Shown here piece after piece: positions 10,089 through 21,938 of a stretch of 60,969 nucleotides of DNA. The stretch comes from a bacterium (GTDB lineage: Bacteria > Bacillota > Bacilli > Lactobacillales > Streptococcaceae), in NCBI GenBank assembly GCA_905221505.1, contig CAJNDL010000008.1, positions 1 through 60,969 of the forward strand, read 5' to 3'. Under the pieces are notes generated by a model. The model was not told the DNA's origin and ran no database searches. It saw nothing but the letters and a program-made list of their open reading frames with translations. Made by a program: the position numbers and the translations under genes. Each line of letters opens with the position of its first letter. The stretch's first letter is position 1.

Positions 10089-10967
10089 CTATTCTAAGGC
10101 ACTAGCTCCTGCTACGATTTCTGTAATTTCTTGTGTAATCGCCGCCTGTCTGGCACGGTTATACTGAATTGTCAAATCATTGATGACTTTCTTCGCATTA
10201 TCTGTCGCTGTTTGCATAGCTGTCATACCAGCAGCATTTTCAGCTGTCTTGGCATCGATAATGGCACCGTAAATCATACTTTCTGCAAATTGAGGCAACA
10301 ACTGCTCCAAAATTTCTTCTCGGCTGGTTTCCAATTCAAAGGTCAAGCTGTAACTGTCGTCCGCTTCCTTTGGATCCAAGTCAACAATCGGAAGCATTTG
10401 CTCCACACGCATTTGACTAGTTAGCGTGTTGACATGGTGGTTATAGCAGACATAGAGTTCATCAAAGAGTTCATTTTGATACATTTCAACAGTTTTTGAA
10501 ATAATCTTGCGAACTTCATCAAAGCTAGGTTGGTCTGCAAGACCACGTAATTCATAAAGTGGTTGAATACCACGAGCCTTAAAGAAATCAGCTCCCATTC
10601 CACCGATACAGATCATTTCAAAACCTTGACCATCTGGATGGTATTCTTCTTTCAACTCCATAACGGCTTTCAAAATAGAAGAATTATACCCTCCAACCAA
10701 ACCGCGGTCTGAAGTAATGACGATATAGCCTGTCTTCTTAACTGGACGACTAATCAACATTGGATTGGTTGAACCACCAGCTCCATTACCATGAAGGATA
10801 TCTGTCAAAAGTTTACGAACTTTCTGAGCGTAAACTTGGAAGTTGCGAGCAGCTTCTTCAGAGCGACCTAGCTTAGCAGCTGATACCATTTGCATGGCAT
10901 TAGTGATTTGACTCGTATTTTTTGTTGAGGCGATTTTTGTTTTAATATCATTTAGAGATACTGCCAT
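10089..10967 (-). CDS. atpG: ATP synthase F1 gamma subunit
   Basis: The 292-residue rotor shaft that turns within the alpha3beta3 ring. The N-terminal coiled-coil helix ([20 protein letters not shown], then [17 protein letters not shown]) and C-terminal helix ([20 protein letters not shown]) are the conserved pair. The mid-domain has [15 protein letters not shown]. It begins 15 bases after atpA. The downstream interval to atpD holds the BOX repeat. Confidence 0.98.
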   Translation of the reverse strand: MAVSLNDIKTKIASTKNTSQITNAMQMVSAAKLGRSEEAARNFQVYAQKVRKLLTDILHGNGAGGSTNPMLISRPVKKTGYIVITSDRGLVGGYNSSILKAVMELKEEYHPDGQGFEMICIGGMGADFFKARGIQPLYELRGLADQPSFDEVRKIISKTVEMYQNELFDELYVCYNHHVNTLTSQMRVEQMLPIVDLDPKEADDSYSLTFELETSREEILEQLLPQFAESMIYGAIIDAKTAENAAGMTAMQTATDNAKKVINDLTIQYNRARQAAITQEITEIVAGASALE

Positions 10968-10982
10968 CTGACACCTCTATTC

Positions 10983-13038
<2,056 letters not shown>

Positions 13039-13039
<1 letters not shown>

Positions 13040-13533
13040 TAAGCTTCTCCTAGCTGATCGATATACTGATCAATGAGTTCTTTATGGGCATGACCGTCAA
13101 GGTTTTGTGAGATGATTTTACCAGCCAAGCTGATTGTCAAATCTGCCACCTCACCCTTAACGCTTTGTAAAGCTTCAGCTTTATTTTGAGCAATTTCTTG
13201 GTTTGCTTTTTCTTTTAAGCGTCCTGCTTCTAGTTTAGCATCTGCTAAAATACTAGCCTTACTTTTCTCAGCTGTTTCTTTCGCATTCTCAATGATTGTC
13301 TTAGCTTCTTTACGGCTACCAGCCAATTCATCTTCGCGTTTTTGAGCCAATACTTCTGCTTTTTGACGTGCTTCTTCAGCTCTGTCAATATCTGAAGCAA
13401 TTTTTTCAGCTCTTTCTTCGAAAATGCTTGTAATATTAGACCATGCAAATTTTTTAATCAAGACTAGCAAAAGGATAAAAGAGCCAGCGATTAAAATAAA
13501 ATTACCAATTAATTCACCTACTGTTACGTGCAT
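13039..13533 (-). CDS. atpF: ATP synthase Fo b subunit
   Basis: A 164-residue peripheral stalk protein with one N-terminal membrane helix (about residues 8-28, [19 protein letters not shown]). A long, charged, Ala-rich coiled coil follows, forming the stator dimer. The TAATG overlap with atpH and the 13-base gap from atpB are typical of this operon. Confidence 0.97.
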
Positions 13534-13546
13534 CAGTTACTCCTTT

Positions 13547-14260
13547 CTACTCTTCATCATTAATTTTATTTCCTAGGTACATAGAGGATAATAGTGTAAA
13601 GACATAGGCCTGTACACAAGAAATGAACACGGAAAATGCAGTCCAAACTAAGTTTGTCCCAAATGCGATTGGATACCAAAAAATAGCCTGATGTGAAAGT
13701 AAAAGAAGCAAGCTTGTCATTACTTCACCTGCAAAGATATTCCCAAAAATCCGCAATGCAAGAGAAAGGAAATTCGTGACTTCTTCAAGTAGATTCATCG
13801 GTGTCATAAATGCAGGAGTTACAAAACCTTTGAGGTATTGTTTAATCCCACGGCGACGAATCCCCTCAATGTGCGCCATCACAATAATACAGAAAGACAA
13901 GACAAGGTCAAATGAAAGATTTGCAGTTGGCGATGTCCAAAGGTTTGTCCCATCTGTTGTTTGAAGTTTAGCCATCAAACCAAGATTATTGGCGATGACC
14001 ATAAAAAGAAATAAGCATAAGTAAAAGAGTGAGTAATCTTTCATGTAGTGGGAACCAAGGTTAGGTTCAGTAAATCCAATTACAAAATCATAGAGATACT
14101 CTAATACATTTTGTTTACCTTTGGGTTTCAATGTCATATTACGACTTGCCCAATAGATAAATGCAAAAATCAGAAACACAGACAGCAAAGTCAAGGCTGT
14201 CAAAGTTAAATCAAAGGTAACAGGACCAATATTGATGGTTGGATTGATACTTTCTTCCAT
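13547..14260 (-). CDS. atpB: ATP synthase Fo a subunit
   Basis: This 237-residue membrane subunit forms the proton half-channels against the c ring. The conserved stator arginine lies in the helix [18 protein letters not shown]. The segment [19 protein letters not shown] and the final helix with [16 protein letters not shown] are also family hallmarks. In pneumococcus some substitutions in this subunit give optochin or quinine resistance, and the last-helix region looks normal by eye. Confidence 0.97.
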   Translation of the reverse strand: MEESINPTINIGPVTFDLTLTALTLLSVFLIFAFIYWASRNMTLKPKGKQNVLEYLYDFVIGFTEPNLGSHYMKDYSLFYLCLFLFMVIANNLGLMAKLQTTDGTNLWTSPTANLSFDLVLSFCIIVMAHIEGIRRRGIKQYLKGFVTPAFMTPMNLLEEVTNFLSLALRIFGNIFAGEVMTSLLLLLSHQAIFWYPIAFGTNLVWTAFSVFISCVQAYVFTLLSSMYLGNKINDEE

Positions 14261-14292
14261 CTAACATTCTCCCTTCTCCAATTTATATTTCG

Positions 14293-14493
14293 TTATTTAA
14301 TAATAAATGAGAAGACAAGAGTTACGAAGAAAGTTCCTTCAATAAAGGCAACCCCTAAAAACATCAAGCTACGAAACTCAGCGATAATATCTGGTTGGCG
14401 AGCTACTGATTTCAACAAACCATTCATCAACATACCCTCACCAAGAGATACACCCATACAGGCAAGACATAGACCGAAAAATGTTAAATTCAT
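14293..14493 (-). CDS. atpE: ATP synthase Fo c subunit
   Basis: A 66-residue helical hairpin that forms the proton-carrying ring. The polar loop is ARQPD (residues 31-35) and the proton-binding carboxylate is Glu52 in FIEGTFF. It is nearly identical in style to the pneumococcal protein, the target of optochin. Residues reported for optochin resistance appear unmutated (G20, M23, M44, F45, G47, V48, A49). First gene of the operon, with AGGAG 8 bases upstream of the ATG and a consensus promoter behind. Confidence 0.97.
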   Translation of the reverse strand: MNLTFFGLCLACMGVSLGEGMLMNGLLKSVARQPDIIAEFRSLMFLGVAFIEGTFFVTLVFSFIIK

Positions 14494-14528
14494 GACGAAT
14501 TCTCCTTTTAATTAAAATTTACTTACTT

Positions 14529-14557
14529 AGTTTAGTCCTAAAAATTGGATTTGTCAA
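14529..14557 (-). promoter_or_regulatory. promoter of the ATP synthase operon
   Basis: A perfect TTGACA -35 (14552-14557) and TAAACT -10 (14529-14534) with a 17-base spacer on the minus strand, 35 bases before atpE. This single strong promoter can drive all eight genes. Acid induction of this operon is known in pneumococcus but cannot be read here. Confidence 0.85.
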
Positions 14558-14689
14558 CTTTTTACTAACATTGAAAGCGTTTAATGAAAATTATTTACAA
14601 TTTTACTATTTTTGAGCTTATTATATAGAAAACTTTGTAAAAAACTTGTAATAAATCCGACCATTATCTAGACCTTTCTGAAAAATATT

Positions 14690-14716
14690 GAAAAAATCCG
14701 AGATGTAATCTCGGAT
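14690..14716 (-). terminator. terminator of the U32-family gene
   Basis: ATCCGAGAT pairs with ATCTCGGAT around a 3-5 nt loop, followed on the minus strand by TTTTTTC. It lies about 80 bases after the U32 gene's stop and ahead of the atp promoter. Confidence 0.85.
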
Positions 14717-14797
14717 GGAAATTAATATATTTTCTTTAACCTAATGCTCTTTTAGTAAGTTGGATTAAAGGGATAGCTTTCGTCTCCTACATCTTTA

Positions 14798-16084
14798 TTA
14801 AGCACGAACTGTGACGCTGGTTCCATCTTCCTTATAAAGATTGATAAGACCTTCCTTGAGAGCGCGGACCATGTCTCCTGCTTGAACAGGTTGTGGCACC
14901 TTAATAGTCAAGAGTTCCATTGGATTTGGAGCGCGGTCGATTTTATTGCCCTTAGCATCGTGCAAATCTTCGATATACGTTTCAAAATGACGGAAACCTG
15001 GGCCGTAAAACTCTACTTGGTCACCCTCATTAATCACGTTTCGTTGACGAATGGTTGCTGTTTGTGTCGCATCATCATAAGAAACTACTTCAGCGACAAA
15101 CTTGTACTCAGGAATTTTACGACGAGCACCAAACAACTGCTCGTTTTCAGATGGTGTACCGTAGTAGAAACCTGTTGCCAATTCACGTTGGGCAACCTTC
15201 CACATCTCATCAATCAAGTCTTGCTTAATAGCTTCGAATTTTTCTGGACTTTCTAGATAAGCATCCACAGCAGCCTTGTAGCAGTTGGTTACTGTTGAAA
15301 CATAGTGAATCGACTTCATACGTCCTTCAATCTTCAGACTGTCTACACCGTTTTCAATCATATCTGGGATATGGTCAATCATAGACATATCAACGGCTGA
15401 CATTGAAAATTCTTCTGGAATTTCGCCCTTAAGACTCTTACGTTCTTTCCCAAATGGCATATCGTAAAGATCGTACTTCCAACGGCAAGACTGAGAGCAA
15501 CCACCACGGTTAGCATCACGCATACTCATGTGATTTGAAAGAGTACAACGACCAGAGTAAGAAATACACATAGCTCCGTGTACAAAGGCTTCAATCTCAA
15601 CGTCTGTGCGTTTGCGGATTTCAGCTAATTCTTCCATGGAAACCTCACGCGCCAAAACGACACGAGTCAAGCCCAATTCTTTCCAGAACTCGAGAGTTTC
15701 ATAGTTAGTAGCACTGGCTTGAGTAGAGAGGTGGATTTCAAGACCTGGTGCTTCTGTCGCTGCAATCATAATCAAGGCAGGATCAGACACGATAACTGCC
15801 GCGATTCCGATATCACGCAGTTTACGGAACCACTCACCAGCACCAGCTTCATTTCCTTCGTGCATAACCATGTTGGCAGCTACATAGACCTTAGCTCCAT
15901 ACTTAGCAGCAAACTGCACGCCTTCTTCCATCTGTTCAAAGGTAAAGTTTCCGGCACGGCTACGGAGACCATAGGCCTGACCACCGATAAAGACAGCATC
16001 TGCTCCATATTGAACAGCTACCTTTAGCTTCTCTAAAGTCCCTGCAGGTGATAGAACCTCAGGACGTTTTAATGTTTTTGTCAT
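14798..16084 (-). CDS. U32 peptidase-family protein (TrhP-like tRNA hydroxylation protein)
   Basis: This 428-residue cytoplasmic protein has the U32 signature around Cys residues: AFVHGAMCISYSGRCTLSN, then NRGGCSQSCRWKYDLYD. The early motif PAGTLEKLKVAVQYGADAVF is typical. U32 proteins of this length in Firmicutes are now mainly linked to 5-hydroxyuridine formation at tRNA position 34 (TrhP, with a prephenate requirement), and probably bind an iron-sulphur cluster through these cysteines. A protease role is doubtful. I place the start at the ATG at 16084, which has AGGAGA nearby, rather than a TTG 18 bases earlier. It stands as a single gene here. Confidence 0.85.
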   Translation of the reverse strand: MTKTLKRPEVLSPAGTLEKLKVAVQYGADAVFIGGQAYGLRSRAGNFTFEQMEEGVQFAAKYGAKVYVAANMVMHEGNEAGAGEWFRKLRDIGIAAVIVSDPALIMIAATEAPGLEIHLSTQASATNYETLEFWKELGLTRVVLAREVSMEELAEIRKRTDVEIEAFVHGAMCISYSGRCTLSNHMSMRDANRGGCSQSCRWKYDLYDMPFGKERKSLKGEIPEEFSMSAVDMSMIDHIPDMIENGVDSLKIEGRMKSIHYVSTVTNCYKAAVDAYLESPEKFEAIKQDLIDEMWKVAQRELATGFYYGTPSENEQLFGARRKIPEYKFVAEVVSYDDATQTATIRQRNVINEGDQVEFYGPGFRHFETYIEDLHDAKGNKIDRAPNPMELLTIKVPQPVQAGDMVRALKEGLINLYKEDGTSVTVRA

Positions 16085-16228
16085 GTTTTCTCCTATTTGC
16101 AATATAAAAGTTTGACGTTTTTCCTTCTCATTTTATAGTAAATAAGGGATAAAATCAAGCCTAGACAGATTGTTTTGACAATTCTAATCTTTTATCAGTT
16201 GAAACAAGTAGTCAAAAAGCCAGATAAA

Positions 16229-16256
16229 GTAAAAACCAGTATCCAAAGATACTGGC
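16229..16256 (-). terminator. terminator of guaA
   Basis: CCAGTATC pairs with GATACTGG around a 4-nt loop, followed on the minus strand by TTTTTAC, about 35 bases beyond the guaA stop. Confidence 0.85.
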
Positions 16257-16288
16257 CAATTAAACTATATAAGATAGTCCTTAAATGA

Positions 16289-17851
16289 CTATTCCCACTC
16301 AACTGTTGCAGGTGGTTTACTTGTAATATCGTAGACGATACGGTTAACATGATCTACTTCGTTTACGATACGTACAGAGATTTTTTGAAGGACATCCCAA
16401 GGAATTTTGGCAAAGTCAGCAGTCATACCATCGATAGAGGTGATGGCACGGATTGCAATCGTGTAGTCATACGTACGACCGTCACCCATAACCCCAACTG
16501 AACGGACACCTGTATTAACTGTGAAGTATTGCCAGATATCGCGGTCAAGACCCGCTTTAGCGATTTCTTCACGAAGGATAGCATCTGATTCACGAACGGT
16601 TTCAAGTTTCTCTTCAGTGATTTCACCCATAACACGGATAGCAAGACCTGGTCCTGGGAATGGTTGGCGCCATACGATATGGTCTGGCATGCCAAGTTCT
16701 GTACCAAGAGCACGAACTTCGTCCTTATAAAGAGTGTTAAGTGGTTCAATCAATTCAAACTGCATGTCTTCTGGAAGACCGCCAACATTGTGGTGTGACT
16801 TGATAGTTTGGGCTGTATCCGTACCAGACTCGATAACGTCTGTATAAAGCGTTCCTTGAGCAAGGAATTTCACATCTTTAAGCTTGCTTGCTTCATCATC
16901 AAAGACATAGACAAACTCGTTACCGATGATTTTACGTTTTTGTTCAGGGTCAGAAACACCAGCAAGTTTGTCAAGGAAGCGTTTTGCAGCGTCTGCTTTG
17001 ACGATATTCAAACCAAACTTACCACCAAGCATGTCCATAACTTGATCCGCTTCTCCTTTACGAAGAAGACCGTGGTCCACGAAGATACAGATCAATTGAT
17101 CGCCAATTGCTTTTTGGAGAAGAACACCAACAACTGAAGAGTCAACTCCACCTGATAGACCAAGAAGAACACGTTTATCACCGACAGTTTCACGAATTTT
17201 TTGGATCTGCATGTCGATGAAGTTATCCATTGACCAATCGCCTTTAGCCTTACAAATGTTAAGGGCAAAGTTACGAAGGATATCATTACCGTATACAGAA
17301 TGACGAACTTCTGGGTGGAATTGGATACCGTAAATGTGTTTGTCTGGATTTTCAATGGCAGCATAAGGGCAATCAGCTGATGTTCCTGTACGAACAAAGT
17401 CAGCAGGAATTTCAGTAACCGCATCACCATGGCTCATCAATACAGTCTGTTCATCAGGTGTTGATTCAAAAAGAGCTGATGGTGTATGAGTAAGAGTTGA
17501 TTGACCATATTCACGATTTCCAGCGTCACCTGCAGGAACAACTTTTCCTCCAAGTTTATGGGTCAATAACTGCATACCGTAGCAGATCCCCAAAATAGGA
17601 ATACCCAGTTCGAAGATTTCTGGGTCAATATCGAATGAACCATCTTCGTATACAGAGTTTGGACCGCCTGATAGGATAATTCCCACAGGATTGATTTCAC
17701 GAACTTCAACAGCTGAAATTTTATGGCTTTTTAGTTCTGAAAAAACACCAATCTCACGGATACGGCGTGAAATCAGCTGGTTATACTGGCTACCATAGTC
17801 CAATACGATGATTTTTTCTACATCTTGCAAATCAGTTGAAATGTTGCTCAT
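16289..17851 (-). CDS. guaA: GMP synthase, glutamine-hydrolysing
   Basis: This 520-residue enzyme converts XMP to GMP using ATP and glutamine. The N-terminal class I amidotransferase (about residues 12-200) has the nucleophile motif GICYGMQLL and the His/Glu partner [10 protein letters not shown]. The ATP-pyrophosphatase domain has the P-loop [13 protein letters not shown], and the C terminus carries the dimerisation/XMP domain ending PPATVEWE. It is divergently transcribed from a GntR-type regulator across about 140 bases. Confidence 0.98.
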   Translation of the reverse strand: MSNISTDLQDVEKIIVLDYGSQYNQLISRRIREIGVFSELKSHKISAVEVREINPVGIILSGGPNSVYEDGSFDIDPEIFELGIPILGICYGMQLLTHKLGGKVVPAGDAGNREYGQSTLTHTPSALFESTPDEQTVLMSHGDAVTEIPADFVRTGTSADCPYAAIENPDKHIYGIQFHPEVRHSVYGNDILRNFALNICKAKGDWSMDNFIDMQIQKIRETVGDKRVLLGLSGGVDSSVVGVLLQKAIGDQLICIFVDHGLLRKGEADQVMDMLGGKFGLNIVKADAAKRFLDKLAGVSDPEQKRKIIGNEFVYVFDDEASKLKDVKFLAQGTLYTDVIESGTDTAQTIKSHHNVGGLPEDMQFELIEPLNTLYKDEVRALGTELGMPDHIVWRQPFPGPGLAIRVMGEITEEKLETVRESDAILREEIAKAGLDRDIWQYFTVNTGVRSVGVMGDGRTYDYTIAIRAITSIDGMTADFAKIPWDVLQKISVRIVNEVDHVNRIVYDITSKPPATVEWE

Positions 17852-17933
17852 CTTTTTCCTTTCTCAAAAGAAATATCTTTTTTCAATATTCTATCACAAA
17901 TAAGGGCGAATTACCAACTAAACAAGGCGAAGT

Positions 17934-17963
17934 TTGACTTTTTCTAGTTTATTGGGGTACAAT
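17934..17963 (+). promoter_or_regulatory. promoter of the GntR-family gene
   Basis: TTGACT (17934-17939) and TACAAT (17958-17963) with an 18-base spacer on the plus strand. The opposite strand carries an extended -10 (TGATAGAAT) for guaA about 45 bases from that gene's start, so the two promoters share this intergenic stretch. Confidence 0.6.
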
Positions 17964-17992
17964 AGAGAAAAGATAGAAATGAAGTGAAAAAT

Positions 17993-18691
17993 ATGCTACC
18001 TGCTTATATGAAAATCCACGATCAGATTAAAAAGGATATTGACGAGCACCGTTGGGCTATTGGTGAGAGGCTTCCTAGTGAACGAGATTTAGCAGAACAG
18101 TTTGAGGTCAGTCGCATGACCCTCCGCCAAGCCGTATCTCTATTAGTCGAAGAAGGCGTCTTAGAGCGTCGTGTAGGAAGTGGCACCTTTGTTTCCAGCA
18201 CTCGAGTACAAGAAAAGATGCGAGGGACAACCAGTTTTACTGAAATTGTTAAGTCCCAAGGCAAAGTACCCTCTAGCCAGCTCATTTCCTACAGAAAAAC
18301 TATTCCCAATGAGCAGGAAGTTGCCAAGCTAGGAATTTCTCCAACGGAGAATATTATCCGAATGGAACGTGTTCGCTATGCTGACCAAGTCCCTCTGGTT
18401 TATGAGGTTGCTTCTATTCCTGAAAAATTCATTAAGGACTTTAAAAAAGAAGAAATTACCAGTCATTTCTTCCAAACCCTACAAAAACATGGCTACCGTA
18501 TTGGTAAATCACAGCAGACTATTTATGCTCGCCTCGCTAAAGAAAAGATTGCCCACTATTTAGAAGTTGAAAAAGGACATGCGATTCTTGGTTTGACTCA
18601 GGTTTCCTACCTAGAAGATGGGACAGCATTTGAGTACGTAAAAAGTCAATATGTAGGCGAACGATTTGAATTTTATCTTGAAAACAATTAA
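17993..18691 (+). CDS. GntR/HutC-family transcriptional regulator with UTRA domain
   Basis: A 232-residue repressor-type protein. It has an N-terminal winged helix (GERLPSERDLAEQFEVSRMT, then LRQAVSLLVEEGVLERRVG) with the family's PSERDLAE motif, followed by a UTRA effector domain (about residues 90-230; NIIRMERVRYADQVPLVYE, then FEYVKSQYVGERFEF). UTRA proteins usually sense a sugar phosphate, amino sugar or related small molecule, and the ligand is unknown here. I chose the ATG at 17993 over a GTG nine bases earlier because GAAGTG sits at proper spacing. The stop codon is the first base of a BOX repeat. guaA lies divergently upstream but may not be its target. Confidence 0.85.
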   Translation: MLPAYMKIHDQIKKDIDEHRWAIGERLPSERDLAEQFEVSRMTLRQAVSLLVEEGVLERRVGSGTFVSSTRVQEKMRGTTSFTEIVKSQGKVPSSQLISYRKTIPNEQEVAKLGISPTENIIRMERVRYADQVPLVYEVASIPEKFIKDFKKEEITSHFFQTLQKHGYRIGKSQQTIYARLAKEKIAHYLEVEKGHAILGLTQVSYLEDGTAFEYVKSQYVGERFEFYLENN

Positions 18692-18805
18692 TACTCTTCG
18701 AAAATCTCTTCAAACCGCGTCAGCTCTATCTGCAACCTCAAAGCAGTGCTTTGAGCAACCTACGGCTAGTTTCCTAGTTTGCTCTTTGATTTTCATTGAG
18801 TATAA
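18691..18805 (+). repeat. BOX element, A-(partial B)-C
   Basis: It begins ATACTCTTCGAAAATCTC, overlaps the stop codon of the GntR gene, has a shortened boxB (CAAAGCAGTGCTTTG) and ends CTTTGATTTTCATTGAG. It is therefore part of the GntR mRNA. Confidence 0.92.
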
Positions 18806-18817
18806 AATACTACATAA

Positions 18818-18852
18818 AACCTCTCTGTCACAGACAAAGAGGCTTTTTATTT
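18818..18852. terminator. bidirectional terminator between GntR and EamA genes
   Basis: CCTCT pairs with AGAGG around a CTGTCACAGACAA loop that itself can pair (CTGT/ACAG). It is flanked by A and T runs, and overlaps the last codons of the EamA gene on the minus strand. Confidence 0.75.
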
Positions 18853-19743
18853 TTCTAAGAGTAAATCTTTCAAAGAAATCAGGGTTACGGCAACTAATAT
18901 CATTGCCATACCAAGAAAATCAATAGGATAAAATTGTTCATTCATAATTAGGAAGGCAAAGAAAACCGCCGAAATTGGCTCAATTGAAGCCAACAAGCTT
19001 GACTTGACTGGTCCAATCAGAGTGGCTCCTTTTAGGAAAGCTGTATAGGCAAAGACAGTCCCAATAAGGATAATACCCGCAAAAGCAAGAAGAAAATCAA
19101 GACTAGTTGGGATAGTAGTCTGTAGAACCCCTGTAAAAGGAAGGGCGACCAAACCTGCTATGACCATTCCCACACCAATGACCAAGCTACTCCCCCACTT
19201 CTTAATCAAGGCTATGGGCAAAATGATATACAGAGCATAAGTCCAGGCAGAAAAGAGACCCCAGAATAGGCCAGAAGGTGTAATGGATAACTGGTCCAGT
19301 TGTCCATGAGTTGCAATAAGGAAGGTTCCTCCGATAGCTAATACAATGGAAATAATCTCTGCAAGGGTTGGTGCCACCTTATCCTTGATACAGCTATAAA
19401 TCAAAATCCCGACAGGGCAAACATACTGAAGCACTGTTGCGGTACCTGCATTGGTTTCCTGAATAGCAGACAGATAGGCAAATTGATTGAGAAAAAGACC
19501 AATCAGAGCAAAAATGAGAAGTGACAGCAAACTCTTTCTGTCCTTTAAAAAGGCCAGCATTTTATCCTTTGCAGTAGCATAAGCCAAGAGCATAAGAATC
19601 CCACCAGCGATTAGAAGGCGCAAGTTGGTCAAGACCAGAGCCGAAATTCCGTGTGCCATCAGGTATTGGCCACTCGTTCCTGACAAGCCCCAAGCAATCC
19701 CAGCTACAACTGTTAGTAAAGTCCCTTTTAAAATATTTGACAT
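18847..19743 (-). CDS. EamA/DMT-family membrane transporter
   Basis: A 298-residue protein with ten predicted membrane helices arranged as two EamA repeats (about residues 5-140 and 150-295). It has the usual GIAWGLSGTSGQYL opening and the GTVFAYTAFLKGATLIGPVKSSLLASIEPISA repeat end (split here only for description). The superfamily exports or imports metabolites and drugs, and the substrate is unknown. It follows the serine hydrolase gene by 8 bases, so cppA, hydrolase and transporter form one operon. Confidence 0.85.
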   Translation of the reverse strand: MSNILKGTLLTVVAGIAWGLSGTSGQYLMAHGISALVLTNLRLLIAGGILMLLAYATAKDKMLAFLKDRKSLLSLLIFALIGLFLNQFAYLSAIQETNAGTATVLQYVCPVGILIYSCIKDKVAPTLAEIISIVLAIGGTFLIATHGQLDQLSITPSGLFWGLFSAWTYALYIILPIALIKKWGSSLVIGVGMVIAGLVALPFTGVLQTTIPTSLDFLLAFAGIILIGTVFAYTAFLKGATLIGPVKSSLLASIEPISAVFFAFLIMNEQFYPIDFLGMAMILVAVTLISLKDLLLEK

Positions 19744-19751
19744 GTCTCTCC

Positions 19752-20687
19752 TTACTCTTCTTTGCGAATCAAATCCATCACTTGATTACGGTCTAATATC
19801 CACTGGGCTCGTTCATCCTTTTCATAGGTACGATTCGATAGGAAAATGACCGCTTCTTGCTTCTGACGATTCCACATGATAAAGGTACCTGTATAGCCCG
19901 TATGGTCTAGCCAATCTCCTTCTAAATTCCATGCTAAAGAACGTTCCTTGTCATCCAAAGGAGAAAAATTCTGACTCAAGTCTCTTGCAAAATCATCCTT
20001 TAAATAGTGCTGCAAAAAGATTTGTAAATCCTTTACAGTCGAAAACGAACCAGCACTACCTGCATGTCTGCCCAGGAGACGAGCCTTGGGATCATGCACT
20101 ATGCCTGCCTCTACACATCTGACTGTTGGAACAGCAAGCTCAACAGGTCCAAACTGGGTTTCATTCATTCCCCAAGGTTTCCAGACTTGTTCTTGTATAA
20201 TCACATCCAAGTCTTGATCGAAGATTCTTTCCAAAATAAAGCCCAACAGCAAAAAATGAACATCCGAATAAAGAAAGGCTGGCTGACTTCGTCTATTGAG
20301 ATGAAACATCGCTTCCTTTAATTCTGAAGCTGTTAAAAGATCACGATTAGGAATAAATGGATCAAGATCTGTTGCGTGAGTCAAGAGCTGGCGAATAGTG
20401 ATATCTGGATAATCACTTTCAGGTAAAAAATCGGTTACTGGTCTGTCAATATCTAATTGACCTTTTTCCCACAAGAAGGTAAAAACGGTACCAACCCCAA
20501 CAACCTTACTGACACTAGCTAAGTCGTAAACTAGTCCTGCCTCAGTATCCAAGCCATGTTCTGGGTCACTCTGGCCTACATAGATCTCCGTCCATTGATG
20601 GTCCTTAAAATACGCAAAAGAGGCTCCGGGATAAATCCCTGCCTCGATTTGTTCTTCTATTTTTTTAATAATCTTGGTCCACTTCAT
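19752..20687 (-). CDS. beta-lactamase-family serine hydrolase
   Basis: This 311-residue protein is of the class C beta-lactamase/DD-peptidase-like family. The nucleophile motif SxxK is in DLASVSKVVG and the second motif YSD in FLYSDVHFLLLG. The third box lies near DHTGYTGTFI (HTG). It has no signal peptide, so it is probably cytoplasmic and more likely an esterase or peptidase than a resistance enzyme. Its first codon overlaps the cppA stop by four bases (ATGA), a strong sign of coupling. Confidence 0.85.
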   Translation of the reverse strand: MKWTKIIKKIEEQIEAGIYPGASFAYFKDHQWTEIYVGQSDPEHGLDTEAGLVYDLASVSKVVGVGTVFTFLWEKGQLDIDRPVTDFLPESDYPDITIRQLLTHATDLDPFIPNRDLLTASELKEAMFHLNRRSQPAFLYSDVHFLLLGFILERIFDQDLDVIIQEQVWKPWGMNETQFGPVELAVPTVRCVEAGIVHDPKARLLGRHAGSAGSFSTVKDLQIFLQHYLKDDFARDLSQNFSPLDDKERSLAWNLEGDWLDHTGYTGTFIMWNRQKQEAVIFLSNRTYEKDERAQWILDRNQVMDLIRKEE

Positions 20688-21409
20688 ACTTCTTCAAACC
20701 ACAATTCAACATTATTTCTATCTTTACCAAGGAAGAATTTTTCAGACTTAGGAATAAAATATTCGGTAGACTCAAATTTCTGGCGCAGACTTGCTAAATC
20801 TAGTTCATTGACAAGGAACTTGAGCATAGACAAGTCCCAAGTAACCGCATTGTCCACAGTCAAATCCTGCCCCTGAGCTGGGATAAAACCAAGTGATGCC
20901 CCAATTTCAGATGGTTCCAAGAGACTTTCGACATCAGTTGGGAAATGTAATTCCATAGAAATCTCAAATTTACTTAAAGAGATTGATTCCAAATCTGTTT
21001 GAAATTCAGATTTTTCTTCTACTTCTACTAGACTTGCTCTGTCATCTTCTGCATGAATCAAAATCAAATCATCTTCTGGTGAAAAAATTTCAAAAGCGTA
21101 GCCGTTTTGACCTTTATATAATTGATGAATCGAATCTGTTTTAGATAAGAGGCCTTCGATTTCCAAGGGATTTTCCACCTTGATAATCAATCTGGCTAGC
21201 TTCTTTCTTCCCTCTACCTTACGAGTACGCATACTTGGTGCTTCTTCCAAAACCAGCTTTTCAAGACCTGTTTGATCCCCTAGTGACAGAAAGGCTGACT
21301 CTTCTAATAAGGCCTTCATGCCAAGGGTTTCAATATAAAATGTTTCATTTAATTTTCTATTATTAACTTTTAAAGTAGGAATAATCCGTACAATCTGATT
21401 TACATTCAT
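20684..21409 (-). CDS. cppA: CppA-like glyoxalase-fold protein
   Basis: A 241-residue protein resembling streptococcal CppA, with two VOC/glyoxalase-like halves. The N-terminal half begins VRIIPTLKVNNRKLNETFYI and the C-terminal half begins KFEISMELHFPTDVESLL. CppA was first described as a putative C3-degrading protein, but there is no secretion signal here and the fold suggests a small-molecule or metal-binding role, so the proteinase name is doubtful. GGAGG precedes the ATG. First gene of a three-gene operon with the hydrolase and the EamA transporter. Confidence 0.8.
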   Translation of the reverse strand: MNVNQIVRIIPTLKVNNRKLNETFYIETLGMKALLEESAFLSLGDQTGLEKLVLEEAPSMRTRKVEGRKKLARLIIKVENPLEIEGLLSKTDSIHQLYKGQNGYAFEIFSPEDDLILIHAEDDRASLVEVEEKSEFQTDLESISLSKFEISMELHFPTDVESLLEPSEIGASLGFIPAQGQDLTVDNAVTWDLSMLKFLVNELDLASLRQKFESTEYFIPKSEKFFLGKDRNNVELWFEEV

Positions 21410-21608
21410 AAATTCCTCCGTTACTTTTTATTTTATAGGATTTTAGAATTTTTTACAAGATATTATGCTCAAATTTACCAATTTTCACCCCATTAAAAAT
21501 TTTTCTTCAAAATGCTGGCCCAAAACTCCATTTTTAGGAAAAATACAAAAGTCAAAAAGCAGACCAGGAGACTTGTTTTCTACAATTCAAAATACTGATT
21601 TTATATTT
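21410..21608. other. AT-rich intergenic stretch upstream of cppA
   Basis: No gene is visible. It must hold the cppA promoter on the minus strand, although I see no clear consensus pair. It separates cppA from the reversed BOX repeat. Confidence 0.4.
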
Positions 21609-21807
21609 ATACTCAATAAAAATCAAAGAGCAAACTAGAAAGCTAGCAGCAGGCTGCTCAAAGCACTGCTTTGAGGTGGTAGATAAGACTGACGAAGTCA
21701 GCTCAAAACACTGTTTTGAGGTTGTGGATAGAACTGATGAAGTCAGTAACCATATCTACGACAAGCCGACGCTGACATGGTTTGAAGAGATTTTTGAAGG
21801 GTATTAG
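21609..21807 (-). repeat. BOX element, A-B-B-C, reversed
   Basis: The only BOX copy here in minus orientation: it opens with TACTCAATAAAAATCAAAGAG and ends GAAGAGATTTTTGAAGGGTAT. Two boxB units are present (each with CAAAGCAC/CAAAACAC dyads and GACTGACGAAGTCAG-type repeats). It lies between cppA and the cytolysin terminator. Confidence 0.93.
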
Positions 21808-21895
21808 GATAAAACTGGAACGCTAATTAATGGATTGATAAGAAATAATTGACTATCTTTGTTGATTTTTGATTACGGAGGAGTATTAGAAATAA

Positions 21896-21922
21896 AAAGA
21901 ACCAGCTCTTAGAACTGATTCC
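21896..21922 (-). terminator. terminator of the cytolysin gene
   Basis: GAATCAG pairs with CTGGTTC around a 9-nt loop on the minus strand, followed by TTTTTATTT, 17 bases or so after the cytolysin stop codon. Confidence 0.8.
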
Positions 21923-21938
21923 TTTTACAAGTGAAAAA

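Noticed and set aside
19752..20687. Acquired beta-lactam resistance gene
   Set aside because: No signal peptide and it is co-transcribed with cppA; it fits a housekeeping serine hydrolase.
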